Origin: Bacillota bacterium
GTDB taxonomy: Bacteria > Bacillota > Clostridia > Acetivibrionales > DSM-1351
Length of the DNA: 64,000 bases
Direction: 5' to 3'
Assembly (NCBI GenBank): GCA_023398105.1
Contig: JAEWST010000002.1
Span: forward strand, 116,695-180,694
Positions 18,500 through 28,223 of this stretch are shown piece by piece (the stretch's first letter is position 1; each line of letters starts with the position of its first letter). The position numbers and the translations under genes were made by a program. The notes under the pieces are model-generated. The model saw only the letters and a program-made list of their open reading frames with translations, was not told the origin of the DNA and made no database searches.

Positions 18500-20449
18500 C
18501 TATCTATATAGTTCAAAAAATTCTGCAAAGTTTATAAAATCTGTACCAAGCTTCATAATCTTTACTTTCATATCTTCAAATTTAGTACAATCTTTTATTC
18601 TTTCAAGTAATTCAGCTTCATTAACAGTATTTTCAATAATAAAAATATTATTATATGAGAATGGGTATACTTTTTTGAAGTTTTCCTTGAGTCCCTCAAC
18701 AGCCGAATTTCCTTTAAACAAGAACTCTCTTTGATCCTCTATTTGTACGACAGATAAATCAATATTATACTCTAACGCAGCATTTACCTCTTCCTTCAAA
18801 TCTCTTTTGAATAATTCAATAAAATTTGGTAGTGTAAATCTCTGATGCATCTGTATTATCAACAAATTGTTTAAAACAGGTGCTATGTTACCTGCAATTG
18901 TATCTATAATAAGCATATTTTCTTCATTATCAAGCTGTACATCTGAATATCCAAATATTATTATAGCTCCAAGCACATCAATTTCCATCATATCAAGATA
19001 TATTGGAATTATTAATACTCCTTGTACTTCACCAATAGTCTCATCAAATTCTTCACCAATATATTCCGCAACTGTTGACTGACCTAAGCCATAAACACAA
19101 TCTCCCTCAAAAATTCGTTTCCAATTTTGTTTTGGCTTTATTAACTTTCCCTTACACTCATCAATATGAATGGTATTTGAAATCTCAAACTCATTTGTTT
19201 CCTTTTTATAGATACAAAATGCACCCTTCGTAACATTGAAAGAAACTTGTAAGGTTTTAGTTGCTATTTCTTGTAAAGTATCTATTCTAAGTGAACTACT
19301 AATGTTTCTCGTTAAATAGTTAAGAGAAATAAGCTTGTCCACTTTCCGTTGAATTAATGCCTTTTGCTCATTAACTGTTTCAAATAATTTCGCATTGGAA
19401 ATAGCTGTATACGTAGATGCCGCTAAACTTTCTATCAGTTCAAAAATGCCGTCACCGTATTCAGATCCAGTTACTGTATCACTCAATGTTACAAATCCTA
19501 AAATTTGACGATTTTTTAACAATAAAACTACATATATAGCTTCTAATTGTTTAAGCTGATCATTTACTATAACACAATCCTCTTCAAACAAACAATTAAA
19601 ATAATCCTGATCCTGTTTATTTCTTAAATCAATTATTATCTTGTTAGGGTTTACTTTACCTGAGTTTTTAAGCATAAGACTTATATTTACATTTTTTATG
19701 TTATAAAATATATCCTTAAAGCTTTTTATAGTATATCTATCACGTCTTTCATCATAGAGTATGAAACCAGTAATCTTACTGTGTGTCAACTCTGCAAACA
19801 CATCGACAGCTATATCATATAATGAATCTATTCTTAAATCACTAAGCAACACCTTTGAGGATTGATTAATTGCAAATAAATTAAAAATCTTTTCATCTAG
19901 CTCAGTATTTACCTTTGCTAGCTTCTCATATCTGTTAAAATTCTCCAATGCAGTATTAATTAATCTCATCAAAGACTCAGATATAATATAGTCATCTTCT
20001 CCAAAATTATTATTAGCATGCTGGAACACAATAATTCCATACAAATTGTCTTCAATTATCAAAGGAACTACTGCATTTATTTCAAGTGAATCAATTAATT
20101 CTGGTTCTAAAAACTTTATTAGATTTTCTCTTTCATAAAGTATATTTCCATAATATGTTGCGAGATCATTTAACTCAATAGAGAGCTCTATATTATCTAA
20201 CTTTTTTGTGAATCCCTTAATTTTCTTAGGTACATAAGCATAATTTTCAAGGATATATATAGCTGATTTTTTTACTAGCAACAACTCATTAATAAAATCA
20301 AAAGCCGCATCAACTATTTGATCGAAAACCAGCCTTTGAGAAAAAAATTCTATTGCCTGCACTAATCCAGTATATCTATAAAGCTTAGCAGAAAGGACTT
20401 CATCCTTTTTCTCCTTTTCTATTCTCTTCAATATAGAATCGTAATCCAT
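18500..20449 (-). CDS. multi-GAF domain protein
   Basis: The roughly 650 residues hold three GAF-like domains (about 20-165, 185-345 and 365-535). The repeated pattern is short helix, sheet, then a VxLxxxxxxLGxIxxxx strand (for example VVPLIIEDNLYGIIVF). The last 110 residues resemble a GGDEF fold that has lost its signature, so no diguanylate cyclase activity is expected. It is probably a cytoplasmic sensor or scaffold. The frame opens at a TTG (20464), but that TTG overlaps the GGAGG site, and the ATG at 20449 is the start. Last gene of the six-gene operon, followed by a terminator. Confidence 0.72.
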   Translation of the reverse strand: MDYDSILKRIEKEKKDEVLSAKLYRYTGLVQAIEFFSQRLVFDQIVDAAFDFINELLLVKKSAIYILENYAYVPKKIKGFTKKLDNIELSIELNDLATYYGNILYERENLIKFLEPELIDSLEINAVVPLIIEDNLYGIIVFQHANNNFGEDDYIISESLMRLINTALENFNRYEKLAKVNTELDEKIFNLFAINQSSKVLLSDLRIDSLYDIAVDVFAELTHSKITGFILYDERRDRYTIKSFKDIFYNIKNVNISLMLKNSGKVNPNKIIIDLRNKQDQDYFNCLFEEDCVIVNDQLKQLEAIYVVLLLKNRQILGFVTLSDTVTGSEYGDGIFELIESLAASTYTAISNAKLFETVNEQKALIQRKVDKLISLNYLTRNISSSLRIDTLQEIATKTLQVSFNVTKGAFCIYKKETNEFEISNTIHIDECKGKLIKPKQNWKRIFEGDCVYGLGQSTVAEYIGEEFDETIGEVQGVLIIPIYLDMMEIDVLGAIIIFGYSDVQLDNEENMLIIDTIAGNIAPVLNNLLIIQMHQRFTLPNFIELFKRDLKEEVNAALEYNIDLSVVQIEDQREFLFKGNSAVEGLKENFKKVYPFSYNNIFIIENTVNEAELLERIKDCTKFEDMKVKIMKLGTDFINFAEFFELYR

Positions 20450-20495
20450 GTAAATTACCTCCAATTTGTTAAGTAGTTAATCTCACAAAATGACA

Positions 20496-22073
20496 TTACA
20501 TTTCCTTGATTGTTCCTTCATTATAATAATAACTTACTCTAATTACTGGTTTTTGAATTTCTTTTTGAATGCCTTTTATTTCAAGCATAGAATTAGGAAA
20601 TGCTCTTTTTAATATAGATATTTCACCCTCACCTTTAGTTCTAAGATAGCTAATCATTTTCTTTCTGCTTTCCTCATGATCTAGTAGAACTGTTTTAAGT
20701 TCATTATAGTGAGAGGTCAGTTTTTCATATTCCGTTTTACGATTTTGCCAGGAATCATAAGTGTTTGCAAAAATAGCTAACTGTTGTTTATATTTACTTA
20801 TTTCTAACTTAATTTCATCTATGTTGTGAGATATTTCATCAAGCTTGTCCTTATAAGCACTTCTATCAAATCCCTTTACCTTTATAATAGTCCTCTTCTC
20901 ACTCGAAGAACCTATAATGGCAGTAATTACTCTTACCTCAGCATTAATGGTTCCTCCCATTATCTGCCCCTTCATTGAATCAAGAATTACTTCTTTAGCT
21001 GTAATATTGCTGTTTAAGCAATAGAATCCCACATGAACGCTTTCATCACAATAAATATCCGCATCGGCAACATATTTTATGTAGAGATTTTTTTTGCATC
21101 TGATAATTGTTTTACCTTTCCCAACAATTCCACCTTTTATATAAATATTACCCTCTTGGCTTTGTATTTCCTTTACATTACCTACGCCGTATTCGCTAAG
21201 AATTTCGATATCCTTTGTAGAAGCTATTGAAAAATTATCCTCAACAGTTCCCTTAACAGTAAGAAACCCATCAAAATTTACATTTCCAGTCTTAACACCG
21301 ACATTTTCTTTAATTTCAAGATGATTTGATACCCCGATACTATCCCCTTGAAAAAAGACGGCACCACTTCTCTTTGCATATAAAACTGTTTTGTTTCCTT
21401 GAATAGCTTCTCTTACTGAATTTTTATCATATAATAGGGGATAATTTTTACCAGGTAAAGGCTTTAAAAGATCTCCAAAAACAGTTCTGCCCTCTTTACC
21501 TTCATCAGCAGAAATCCTTTCACCTAGCCAATCCCCTTCTTTGACCATGTTAATCAAATTTAGTTCATAATGATCAACATTTCCATCCTCTTTTATTTCA
21601 GGTCTAACCTCTTTTAATTTATACATTTTATTTATAGAGTCTTTACCTGCAATAGGCATCAAACCTTCAGCTATTAGTATTGGTTGGTTAGGAGCCAAAT
21701 TTAAAAAGGCATCTCTTTTAATCCCATAAATAATACCCTTTTCATTTAGTTTTTCTACTATCCTTGTAATAATTTCAGACCCTGTTAACTCACTTTTGTC
21801 AGCACTTATGGTAACATACGCCTTTAATTTATCTCCTGAGACTTCTACTTTTACCTTTTCTTTTGTTGAACCAAATCTACGAGGTTCTTGTGGAGCAAAT
21901 ACCAATGCTTCTTTAATAACTACAAAATTTGAGACCTGTATTTCAGGGAAAGAATTTAAGATATTATTGAATTCTACAACACTTAATCCCTTTTTGAACG
22001 ATTGTATGTAAAAACCATCGCCGCTTTTTGTTATTTCTATATACGGAGAAGAATAAATAATGGTATTTTCCAT
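20496..22073 (-). CDS. FapA / DUF342 family polymer-like protein
   Basis: The DUF342/FapA fold is visible. An N-terminal domain (1-90) is followed by a long stretch of short repeated strands with glycine turns (about 230-400), the beta-helix part, and then a coiled coil (about 400-480). Family members are linked to flagella or cell-surface assembly and to bactofilin-like or MinC-like scaffolds; their molecular role is unsettled. No flagellar genes lie nearby. The start is ATG 22073 behind GAGGGGG; an upstream in-frame TTG overlaps that site. It is 46 bp before the GAF gene in the same operon. Confidence 0.78.
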   Translation of the reverse strand: MENTIIYSSPYIEITKSGDGFYIQSFKKGLSVVEFNNILNSFPEIQVSNFVVIKEALVFAPQEPRRFGSTKEKVKVEVSGDKLKAYVTISADKSELTGSEIITRIVEKLNEKGIIYGIKRDAFLNLAPNQPILIAEGLMPIAGKDSINKMYKLKEVRPEIKEDGNVDHYELNLINMVKEGDWLGERISADEGKEGRTVFGDLLKPLPGKNYPLLYDKNSVREAIQGNKTVLYAKRSGAVFFQGDSIGVSNHLEIKENVGVKTGNVNFDGFLTVKGTVEDNFSIASTKDIEILSEYGVGNVKEIQSQEGNIYIKGGIVGKGKTIIRCKKNLYIKYVADADIYCDESVHVGFYCLNSNITAKEVILDSMKGQIMGGTINAEVRVITAIIGSSSEKRTIIKVKGFDRSAYKDKLDEISHNIDEIKLEISKYKQQLAIFANTYDSWQNRKTEYEKLTSHYNELKTVLLDHEESRKKMISYLRTKGEGEISILKRAFPNSMLEIKGIQKEIQKPVIRVSYYYNEGTIKEM

Positions 22074-22142
22074 GCTATGCCCCCTCAAATGTGTTAAATC
22101 TACAGATGCTGGTTTTCAAATTATCTTTATTTTCATATATTA

Positions 22143-22967
22143 TTAGTGCAATCTTATTTGGTTTCTTCTGTGTTCTTGTAATACACTATCTAATGCTGTA
22201 GCTTCATTTACCGCTGTCTCCAATTTTTCAACCATTTCCTCTGATTCAATACTTGATATAATTTGGTGCTTAAACATGCTGAGCATACTTTCAATATAAT
22301 CTAGCCGAGCACTTATCCTCTCTAGATCATTTTTTTCATCCTTTACTCTTTGAATAGTATTTTCATCCATTTCTATGATACTTTTTATATCATCTATCAT
22401 TCTTTCATCTTTTAGAAAACTTAATTTTCTACGATTTGCATTTATTTTGTTCATAATATCTTTTGTATTAAGCTCTGATAATTCCTTTATTCTAATAGAG
22501 TAGTTAGTCATAAGTTTTATATATGAAATAACTAGGTTCAAGCTTTTCTCCACTATTTTTTCCTTTAGGTAGCTACGCTCATCTCCTCTTTTTAAAGAAT
22601 TTAAAATATCATCTTTATCCTGCATTATTTTTCTAATCTTTTGCCTTTGGATAGGCGAAATTGATCCTCTTGCCTGAGCAGACACTCTAATACACTGACG
22701 ATTTAAGTTATTTAATTCTTTTCTCTTCTCTTTTATATTAACTTCTTCTCTATAATTATTGCTAAAAAGACTTTGGATAACCATACCAAGGTAAGTGACT
22801 CCTCCTAGCCCATATGCAGCTGTAATTAATGTATTAATATCGGTACCTAAATTTAAGCTTTGAAAATCAATTGAACCACTCAATAAATATACAACAAAAA
22901 ACCAACCTATTAAGGTTGCAAAATTTCTAAATCTAAAAATAGCATTAAAAAATAAATTTCCGTTCAT
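22143..22967 (-). CDS. membrane-anchored coiled-coil protein of the PspA operon
   Basis: Two hydrophobic segments (about 14-32 and 45-68) are followed by about 200 residues of charged helix with coiled-coil heptads. I recognise no family. Its place between the GNAT/PspA genes and the FapA-like gene, with gaps of 34 and 69 bp, suggests it is a membrane partner of PspA or of the AAA ATPase. An AGAGGGA site precedes the ATG. Confidence 0.65.
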   Translation of the reverse strand: MNGNLFFNAIFRFRNFATLIGWFFVVYLLSGSIDFQSLNLGTDINTLITAAYGLGGVTYLGMVIQSLFSNNYREEVNIKEKRKELNNLNRQCIRVSAQARGSISPIQRQKIRKIMQDKDDILNSLKRGDERSYLKEKIVEKSLNLVISYIKLMTNYSIRIKELSELNTKDIMNKINANRRKLSFLKDERMIDDIKSIIEMDENTIQRVKDEKNDLERISARLDYIESMLSMFKHQIISSIESEEMVEKLETAVNEATALDSVLQEHRRNQIRLH

Positions 22968-23001
22968 ATTTCCCTCTACTAACCTCTATTTTATAGTGCT
23001 T

Positions 23002-23493
23002 TTAAATAAAAAGCTGATAAAATAAACAATCTAAATATCTATCAAATTTAAAAGCAACTTGCTTTATATTCCCACAAAGCACAAATCCAAATTTTTCATG
23101 CATTTCTATACTAATATTATTGTCGGCACAAATGGCTGAAATGATTACATGAAAACCAATATCTCTGCCTAGCCTAATTATTATCTCAATAAGCTCTTTA
23201 CCTATACCACGGTTATGATACTCATGGTCAACATAAACAGACATCTCACAAGTATTCTTATATGCTTCTTTGCTTCTAAATTCAGATAAGCTGGCATAAC
23301 CTACAACCTTACCTTCAAGCTCATAAACAATTAATGGGTGTCTATCATCATGTTTTGCGAACCATTCAGCTCTTTGCTCTATTGTAAGAGAGTTAATATC
23401 AAATGAGGCAGTTGTGTTCTCAACTGCCCAATTGTATATATCAGTAAGCCTTGCCAAATCTGAAACCTTTGCTTTTCGAATATTTTTTACCAT
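23002..23493 (-). CDS. GNAT N-acetyltransferase, phosphinothricin-acetyltransferase-like
   Basis: A GNAT fold of 163 residues. IRKAKVSDLARLTDIYNWAV opens the domain, ASFD and RHPLIVYELEGKVVGYA give the central strands, and the acetyl-CoA loop is HNRGIGKELI (about 96-105), followed by NNISIEMHEKFGF. It is closest to the pat/bar-like subfamily (N-acylation of amino acids or analogues), but the true substrate is unknown. It sits 25 bp after pspA and 34 bp before the membrane coiled-coil gene, so it may modify a component of that system. Confidence 0.83.
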   Translation of the reverse strand: MVKNIRKAKVSDLARLTDIYNWAVENTTASFDINSLTIEQRAEWFAKHDDRHPLIVYELEGKVVGYASLSEFRSKEAYKNTCEMSVYVDHEYHNRGIGKELIEIIIRLGRDIGFHVIISAICADNNISIEMHEKFGFVLCGNIKQVAFKFDRYLDCLFYQLFI

Positions 23494-23518
23494 TTAAATG
23501 TTCCTTATGCATAAAGAA

Positions 23519-24250
23519 TCAATTTGAAATCTTATTATCTGTTTTTTCCTTAACCTCGAAGCCACCATTATCTCCGCCCAACATAGCCTCTGCTCTTGCT
23601 TTTGCTCTATCTCTAGCGGAATTCATATCAAGCCTCTTTAGCTTCATATCCATATTATCCTGATTGAGAGATTCCACTGCATTTGCTCTTGCAGTCTTTT
23701 TATTTACAATTTCACGGGCTCTGTCAAGATTATCGTTCACACTACCAACACGACTATTTTTTGATGTGTATTGAGAATTAACAGAGTTAATATTTTCACG
23801 TAAATTAGCCATTTTAGCTTGTGACTTCAAGGTCTTGAGTTCATTTAGTTTTGCATTCATCTCAGACTCAAATATCTTGTAATCTTCACGTATCTTGTCA
23901 ACTTGAACCATAGCATTTTCATAAGTAGCCTTATGTGTCTCAAAAACAGTTTGATATTCTTCCTCCTGAACTAAAAGTTCCACTAAAAGCTCTTTATCTC
24001 CAGCTCTTTGAGCAGATTCAACTCTTGCTTTAATAGCATTTAAGTTCTTTTCAGCTGTTTTCATCTCTATCTTTATCATTTCAGCACTAGTTTGAATCTC
24101 AATTATCTGCTGTTCAGCCTGACGTCTTGCCTTATCAATCTGGTTTTTGATATCCTCAAACAAAGCATCTGGATTTCTTTCTTCCATATTGCCAACAAAT
24201 AATCCGAAAAATCCTCTTACCATTTGCCCAAGTCTACTAAATAAACCCAT
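23519..24250 (-). CDS. pspA: PspA/IM30 (Vipp1) family membrane-stress protein
   Basis: The 243 residues are almost all helical coiled coil with the PspA pattern. It starts with an amphipathic segment (FSRLGQMVRGFFGLFVG), then NPDALFEDIKNQIDKARRQ, and continues with long heptads and a basic C-terminal part. PspA/Vipp1 are bacterial relatives of ESCRT-III that form membrane-binding rings and filaments under envelope stress. The ribosome binding site is AAGGAGGT. It lies directly after the AAA ATPase gene (131 bp), an arrangement that recalls ESCRT-III with Vps4. Confidence 0.9.
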   Translation of the reverse strand: MGLFSRLGQMVRGFFGLFVGNMEERNPDALFEDIKNQIDKARRQAEQQIIEIQTSAEMIKIEMKTAEKNLNAIKARVESAQRAGDKELLVELLVQEEEYQTVFETHKATYENAMVQVDKIREDYKIFESEMNAKLNELKTLKSQAKMANLRENINSVNSQYTSKNSRVGSVNDNLDRAREIVNKKTARANAVESLNQDNMDMKLKRLDMNSARDRAKARAEAMLGGDNGGFEVKEKTDNKISN

Positions 24251-24381
24251 TATACTACCTCCTTAGAATATTTAAACGTTCTTAATATTATTTCTTCTTG
24301 TATAATACTTCCCTATACAATTAATTTATAATAAAACTCATGTAATGTAAATAATAAAATATTTAAAACATGTAATTGTAG

Positions 24382-25989
24382 TTATTTTGATGTATTATCA
24401 AATCTCTGCCAATATTTTTTAGGTAACAAATCTATATCATCACATTCTGCAATTGCCAGTTCTGTCATAAATTCTACATCCTGTGTACTAGGTCTGCATT
24501 TTTTAAGTGCTTCTTTTAGAATTGGACCTGTTATTACAGGATGCTCTTCCTTTTTATTACATGCTATTTCATATGCCTTTCTAATAACAGTATCAATTTC
24601 AGCTCCAGTATAATTCGCAGCCAATTTCGAAATTGAAAGAAAATCCTGTATATTGGTCTCAATTCCATATTTTTTTATTATTATTTTGAAAATTTCTGCA
24701 CGTTCTTCTGTTTCTGGTAAAAGTATTGGAATCTTCTTATCAAATCTCCCAGCTCTCTTTAATGCTGCATCAATAAGGTCTGGTCTATTTGTTGCTGCTA
24801 CAAAAATTATTTTACCTCTATTATTTGTATTACTAGTGAACTGCAAAAATTCACTAAATATATTTCTGCTTACTCCACTATCTCCTGAATCACCTCTTCT
24901 GAAGGCTGTATCAATTTCATCAACAAAAACAATTACTGGCTCTTGTGATTTAGCTCCCAGCAGACACTTTTTAAAGTTCTTTTCACTTTCACCAACATAC
25001 TGTCCCAATATTCTAGACATATCTATTTTAACACAATTAAACCCACTAGCTTTAGCCAGTGCTTCAACTAAAAGAGTTTTTCCAGTACCAGACGGTCCGC
25101 ATAAAAGTATTCCCATTGGAACCCTTCGTGAATCACCTCTGCGTATGGGTTCAATAATATTCTTTGTTAAATAAGTCTTGGCAAATTCCATACCACCTAA
25201 GTTTTCAAAGCCTATTTCTGGGTAAATAAAATCCAAAACATCTCCATATTCCTTTTTGAGTACATCATGCTTCTTTTCCTTTATATAATCAAAGCTGATA
25301 GGAACTCCTTCTGCCTCCGCTTTGAGCTTGATGTCCTTGATGCTTTTTCTGTTCAAGCCTGATGATAGCTTTGCAAACTCATCTACAGAAATCTCTGACT
25401 TTACTTCCTTATCCTGCAGCAAATATTCAATAAAGTCCTTCCTATCAACTTCATTTGGAAGCTCAACTAAAATTGGTTCTATTCTATAAGCAGGCTTTAA
25501 AAACTCATGACTTATTCCTGCTAAATTGTCTGCAAGCATAAATATTGTGCTTCCAACAGCAGAAATTTTTGAATTAACAGACCATTCAGATAGCCAAATA
25601 AGAGCCATTCTTTCTTCAAGTGTCATGCTTCCTATGTCCCCTGCTGGTACAATCTTTTCAGCATGATCAATAAATAAAGCCATTTTTATGTTTCTCAAAG
25701 CTATATCAATAAAAGGAAATATCCTAGATGGAAGGGAATGAAATAAATTTGACACCTCATTGCCTGCAATTTTAATGAATTCACGTTCCATGGCAGGTTC
25801 TAAGAAAGTCAGTCCTCTTGATATGTCATAGAAAGCGACAATACCAAAATTTCTCTTTTTAATAAATTCATCATCTATGTATCTAAAGAAATTTCTAGTA
25901 TTGTCCATCATGTCTTTAACATTAAAATAAAACAAAAATTCATGTGAAATGCCAGACTTGTATTTTGATAAAAATTCGTTAAACCACAT
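24382..25989 (-). CDS. Ycf46/Vps4-like AAA ATPase with degenerate N-terminal AAA domain
   Basis: Residues 1-225 look like a degenerate ATPase domain: a Walker-B-like ALFIDHAE at 104-111 but no Walker A. The active AAA module follows, with Walker A GPSGTGKT (298-305), pore-loop region YVGES, Walker B VFVDEID (354-360), and second region of homology ATNRPDLIDAALKRAGRFD with arginine finger. The module is of the classic clade (FtsH/Cdc48/Vps4). The layout resembles Ycf46-type proteins. First gene of the operon; it probably disassembles or remodels PspA assemblies (inference). Confidence 0.82.
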   Translation of the reverse strand: MWFNEFLSKYKSGISHEFLFYFNVKDMMDNTRNFFRYIDDEFIKKRNFGIVAFYDISRGLTFLEPAMEREFIKIAGNEVSNLFHSLPSRIFPFIDIALRNIKMALFIDHAEKIVPAGDIGSMTLEERMALIWLSEWSVNSKISAVGSTIFMLADNLAGISHEFLKPAYRIEPILVELPNEVDRKDFIEYLLQDKEVKSEISVDEFAKLSSGLNRKSIKDIKLKAEAEGVPISFDYIKEKKHDVLKKEYGDVLDFIYPEIGFENLGGMEFAKTYLTKNIIEPIRRGDSRRVPMGILLCGPSGTGKTLLVEALAKASGFNCVKIDMSRILGQYVGESEKNFKKCLLGAKSQEPVIVFVDEIDTAFRRGDSGDSGVSRNIFSEFLQFTSNTNNRGKIIFVAATNRPDLIDAALKRAGRFDKKIPILLPETEERAEIFKIIIKKYGIETNIQDFLSISKLAANYTGAEIDTVIRKAYEIACNKKEEHPVITGPILKEALKKCRPSTQDVEFMTELAIAECDDIDLLPKKYWQRFDNTSK

Positions 25990-26136
25990 TATTATTTATC
26001 CTTCTTAAAATTATTTTGTAAATACATAAGAATACCTTAATACTATATTTTAATGATTTGTAAATATATAAATTTGTATTCATAATAATTATATACAAAA
26101 ATTCTAAAAATGTCTGCTAACTTAGCTGAAAACATC

Positions 26137-26817
26137 CTATTTTTTCTGTGATTTTAATGAATTCAAAATTGTAGCTTCTTGATTAACAATATGTGTTTTT
26201 GCAAGACCCCTTGCTGACTCTGGATTTCTAGTTTCCATTGCAGTAAAAATATCATTATGCTCTTTTATTAGGTTTTTAGGGCTGCTATAGTCTTTTATAT
26301 ATATAACCCTAAACCGCTGAACTTGCTCTCTAAGATTATTTAAGATAGCTATCAATTTGTCATTTCTGGATGCTTTATATATAATATCATGGAATTCTAC
26401 ATCCTTCTTAATAGAACTATTGATGTTTTCTTTTTCAATATATGTGGCAAACTGACCATTAATAAATTTTAACTCCTTTAATTCATCATCTGTTATTCTT
26501 TGAGCTGCAAGAGCCGTTGCTAACCCATCTAAGGATGCCCTTACTTCCAATACATCCATGATGTCCTTTATTGAAAGCTCAGCTACATGTGCACCCTTTC
26601 TTGGTATCATGTTTACAAGTCCTTCAAGTTCTAGTTTTCTGATAGCCTCTCTTACTGGAGTTCTGCTAACACCCATTTTTTCTGCAAGCTGAACTTCCAT
26701 TAGTCTTTCTCCAGGTCTCAGCTCACCAATAATTATAGCCTCTCTTAATGTATTAAATATTACCTCTCTCAATGGCTTATAGTCATTGAGATTTATCTTA
26801 GATAATTTCCCTGCCAT
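26137..26817 (-). CDS. GntR family regulator, FadR/FCD subfamily
   Basis: It has an N-terminal winged helix (about 12-75) with PGERLMEVQLAEKMGVSRTP and VREAIRKLELEGLV, then a helical FCD ligand-binding domain with metal-site residues (Asp and His in EFHDIIY and EHNDIF). Such proteins bind small acids as effectors. The frame is open from 26907, but GGAGG 8 bp before ATG 26817 (residues MAGKLSK) sets the start. Its targets are not evident; it is 204 bp from ispE. Confidence 0.88.
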   Translation of the reverse strand: MAGKLSKINLNDYKPLREVIFNTLREAIIIGELRPGERLMEVQLAEKMGVSRTPVREAIRKLELEGLVNMIPRKGAHVAELSIKDIMDVLEVRASLDGLATALAAQRITDDELKELKFINGQFATYIEKENINSSIKKDVEFHDIIYKASRNDKLIAILNNLREQVQRFRVIYIKDYSSPKNLIKEHNDIFTAMETRNPESARGLAKTHIVNQEATILNSLKSQKK

Positions 26818-27021
26818 TTTCATAACCTCCACGCCTCGTTTGGGCATAAAATTTAGTAAATACTTGGTGGAGAATCTCTGCTTAGCAAAGTTACTCAAAT
26901 TTTTCAAAGCTTACACTCCACAATCTTTCAAGCTAACTCCATTTCACCGAAACCGCTGCAACACAAATAGTAAATAAAAAGTGATGGTCATTGCTTGATT
27001 GCTAAATAATACTTTAGAATT

Positions 27022-27867
27022 CTATATAGTATAAGTTAGAATACATTCATTCTTACTTTTTTTCATTTTTTTATAAGCTCCTATAGCCTTATCCTTATCA
27101 TTGAATATGGCGAATACAGATGGTCCACTGCCACTCATCATACTTCCTATGGCACCTTCTTCTAAAAGATTATTTTTAATCTTTTCAATTATTGGATGCT
27201 TTATTACTGTAACACTCTCTAATACATTTCTCATATTTTGTGCAATATAACTAATATCTTTATTTTGTATTGCAGAAATAAGAGCCTCTGTATTGGGTCT
27301 ATTAATAACCTTATCAAGATTTAAGTTCTTATAAACCCATGCAGTTGAAACGCCTATTTGGGGTTTTACAATCAAAATTGGAATATTACTAAGTAAGGAT
27401 AGAGAAGTAAGCTCCTCTCCTATTCCTTCTGCTAATGCAGTACCACCCATAATACAGTAAGGGACATCTGCACCTATAGTTAACCCTATATCCATCATCT
27501 CATTTTGCTTAATACCTAGATTAAATAATGAATTAATACCCTTAATTACCGCTGCGGCATCTGTACTTCCTCCAGCAAGACCTGCTGCAACAGGTATTTT
27601 TTTATCTATTTTAATCCTAACACCAGCACCTAAATTATACTTGTTAAGCATAGCCTCTGCTGCTTTGTAAGCTATATTTGTGTTATTATTTGGAACATAC
27701 GAAGCAACACAATCTATTTCAACTCCTGATGAAATTTTCTGAATAGATATAGTATCATGTAACTGTATTGTTTGCATAATCATTTTTAAATTATGGTAGC
27801 CATCTTCTCTTTTATTTAATACATCCAAAGATAAATTTATCTTAGCATGTGCCTCTAGTGAAATCAT
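27022..27867 (-). CDS. ispE: 4-diphosphocytidyl-2-C-methyl-D-erythritol kinase
   Basis: A GHMP kinase of 281 residues: AKINLSLDV at the N-terminus, the ATP-binding PVAAGLAGGSTDAAA loop (about 93-107), and the C-terminal MSGSGPSVFAIF motif. It phosphorylates CDP-methylerythritol in the non-mevalonate isoprenoid pathway. It lies downstream of the SPOCS/LysM gene and veg, an order (yabG-veg-...-ispE) familiar from Bacillus and clostridia. A strong terminator separates it from the upstream gene, so it needs its own promoter. Confidence 0.95.
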   Translation of the reverse strand: MISLEAHAKINLSLDVLNKREDGYHNLKMIMQTIQLHDTISIQKISSGVEIDCVASYVPNNNTNIAYKAAEAMLNKYNLGAGVRIKIDKKIPVAAGLAGGSTDAAAVIKGINSLFNLGIKQNEMMDIGLTIGADVPYCIMGGTALAEGIGEELTSLSLLSNIPILIVKPQIGVSTAWVYKNLNLDKVINRPNTEALISAIQNKDISYIAQNMRNVLESVTVIKHPIIEKIKNNLLEEGAIGSMMSGSGPSVFAIFNDKDKAIGAYKKMKKSKNECILTYTI

Positions 27868-28160
27868 TTTTTTAATCCTTCGTTTAAATATTTAAGTTTA
27901 TTATATACAAAGTACAATCTAATATCAATAAAAATCAACTATGATGTGGTTTACAACTATCTCATTTATAAATTTTTCTAATAAAAATACATTTTTAAAT
28001 ATAATAATAATACACTTTTTGTGATTTTATTGCTATAAACCTAAATATAGTGTCACTATTTTAGAGTTTCTACAACAATCCCAAAAATACCCTTAGCATA
28101 TCGCTTTAATCCAAGTAATACTAATCACTAGGGTGTTCTTAACTATATAATTTCCACTAT

Positions 28161-28195
28161 AAAAAAGGCTCTTGACAATATCAAGAGCCTTTTTT
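28161..28195 (-). terminator. strong terminator after the SPOCS/LysM gene
   Basis: AAAAAAGGCTCTTGA pairs perfectly with TCAAGAGCCTTTTTT (15 bp, 5-base loop), 29 bp after the stop codon. Confidence 0.9.
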
Positions 28196-28223
28196 ATTAG
28201 ATTATCATGTTTCTTTGTTAGGG

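Noticed and set aside
18500..20449. Diguanylate cyclase activity of the multi-GAF protein
   Set aside because: The C-terminal region only vaguely resembles a GGDEF fold and lacks the GG(D/E)EF signature.
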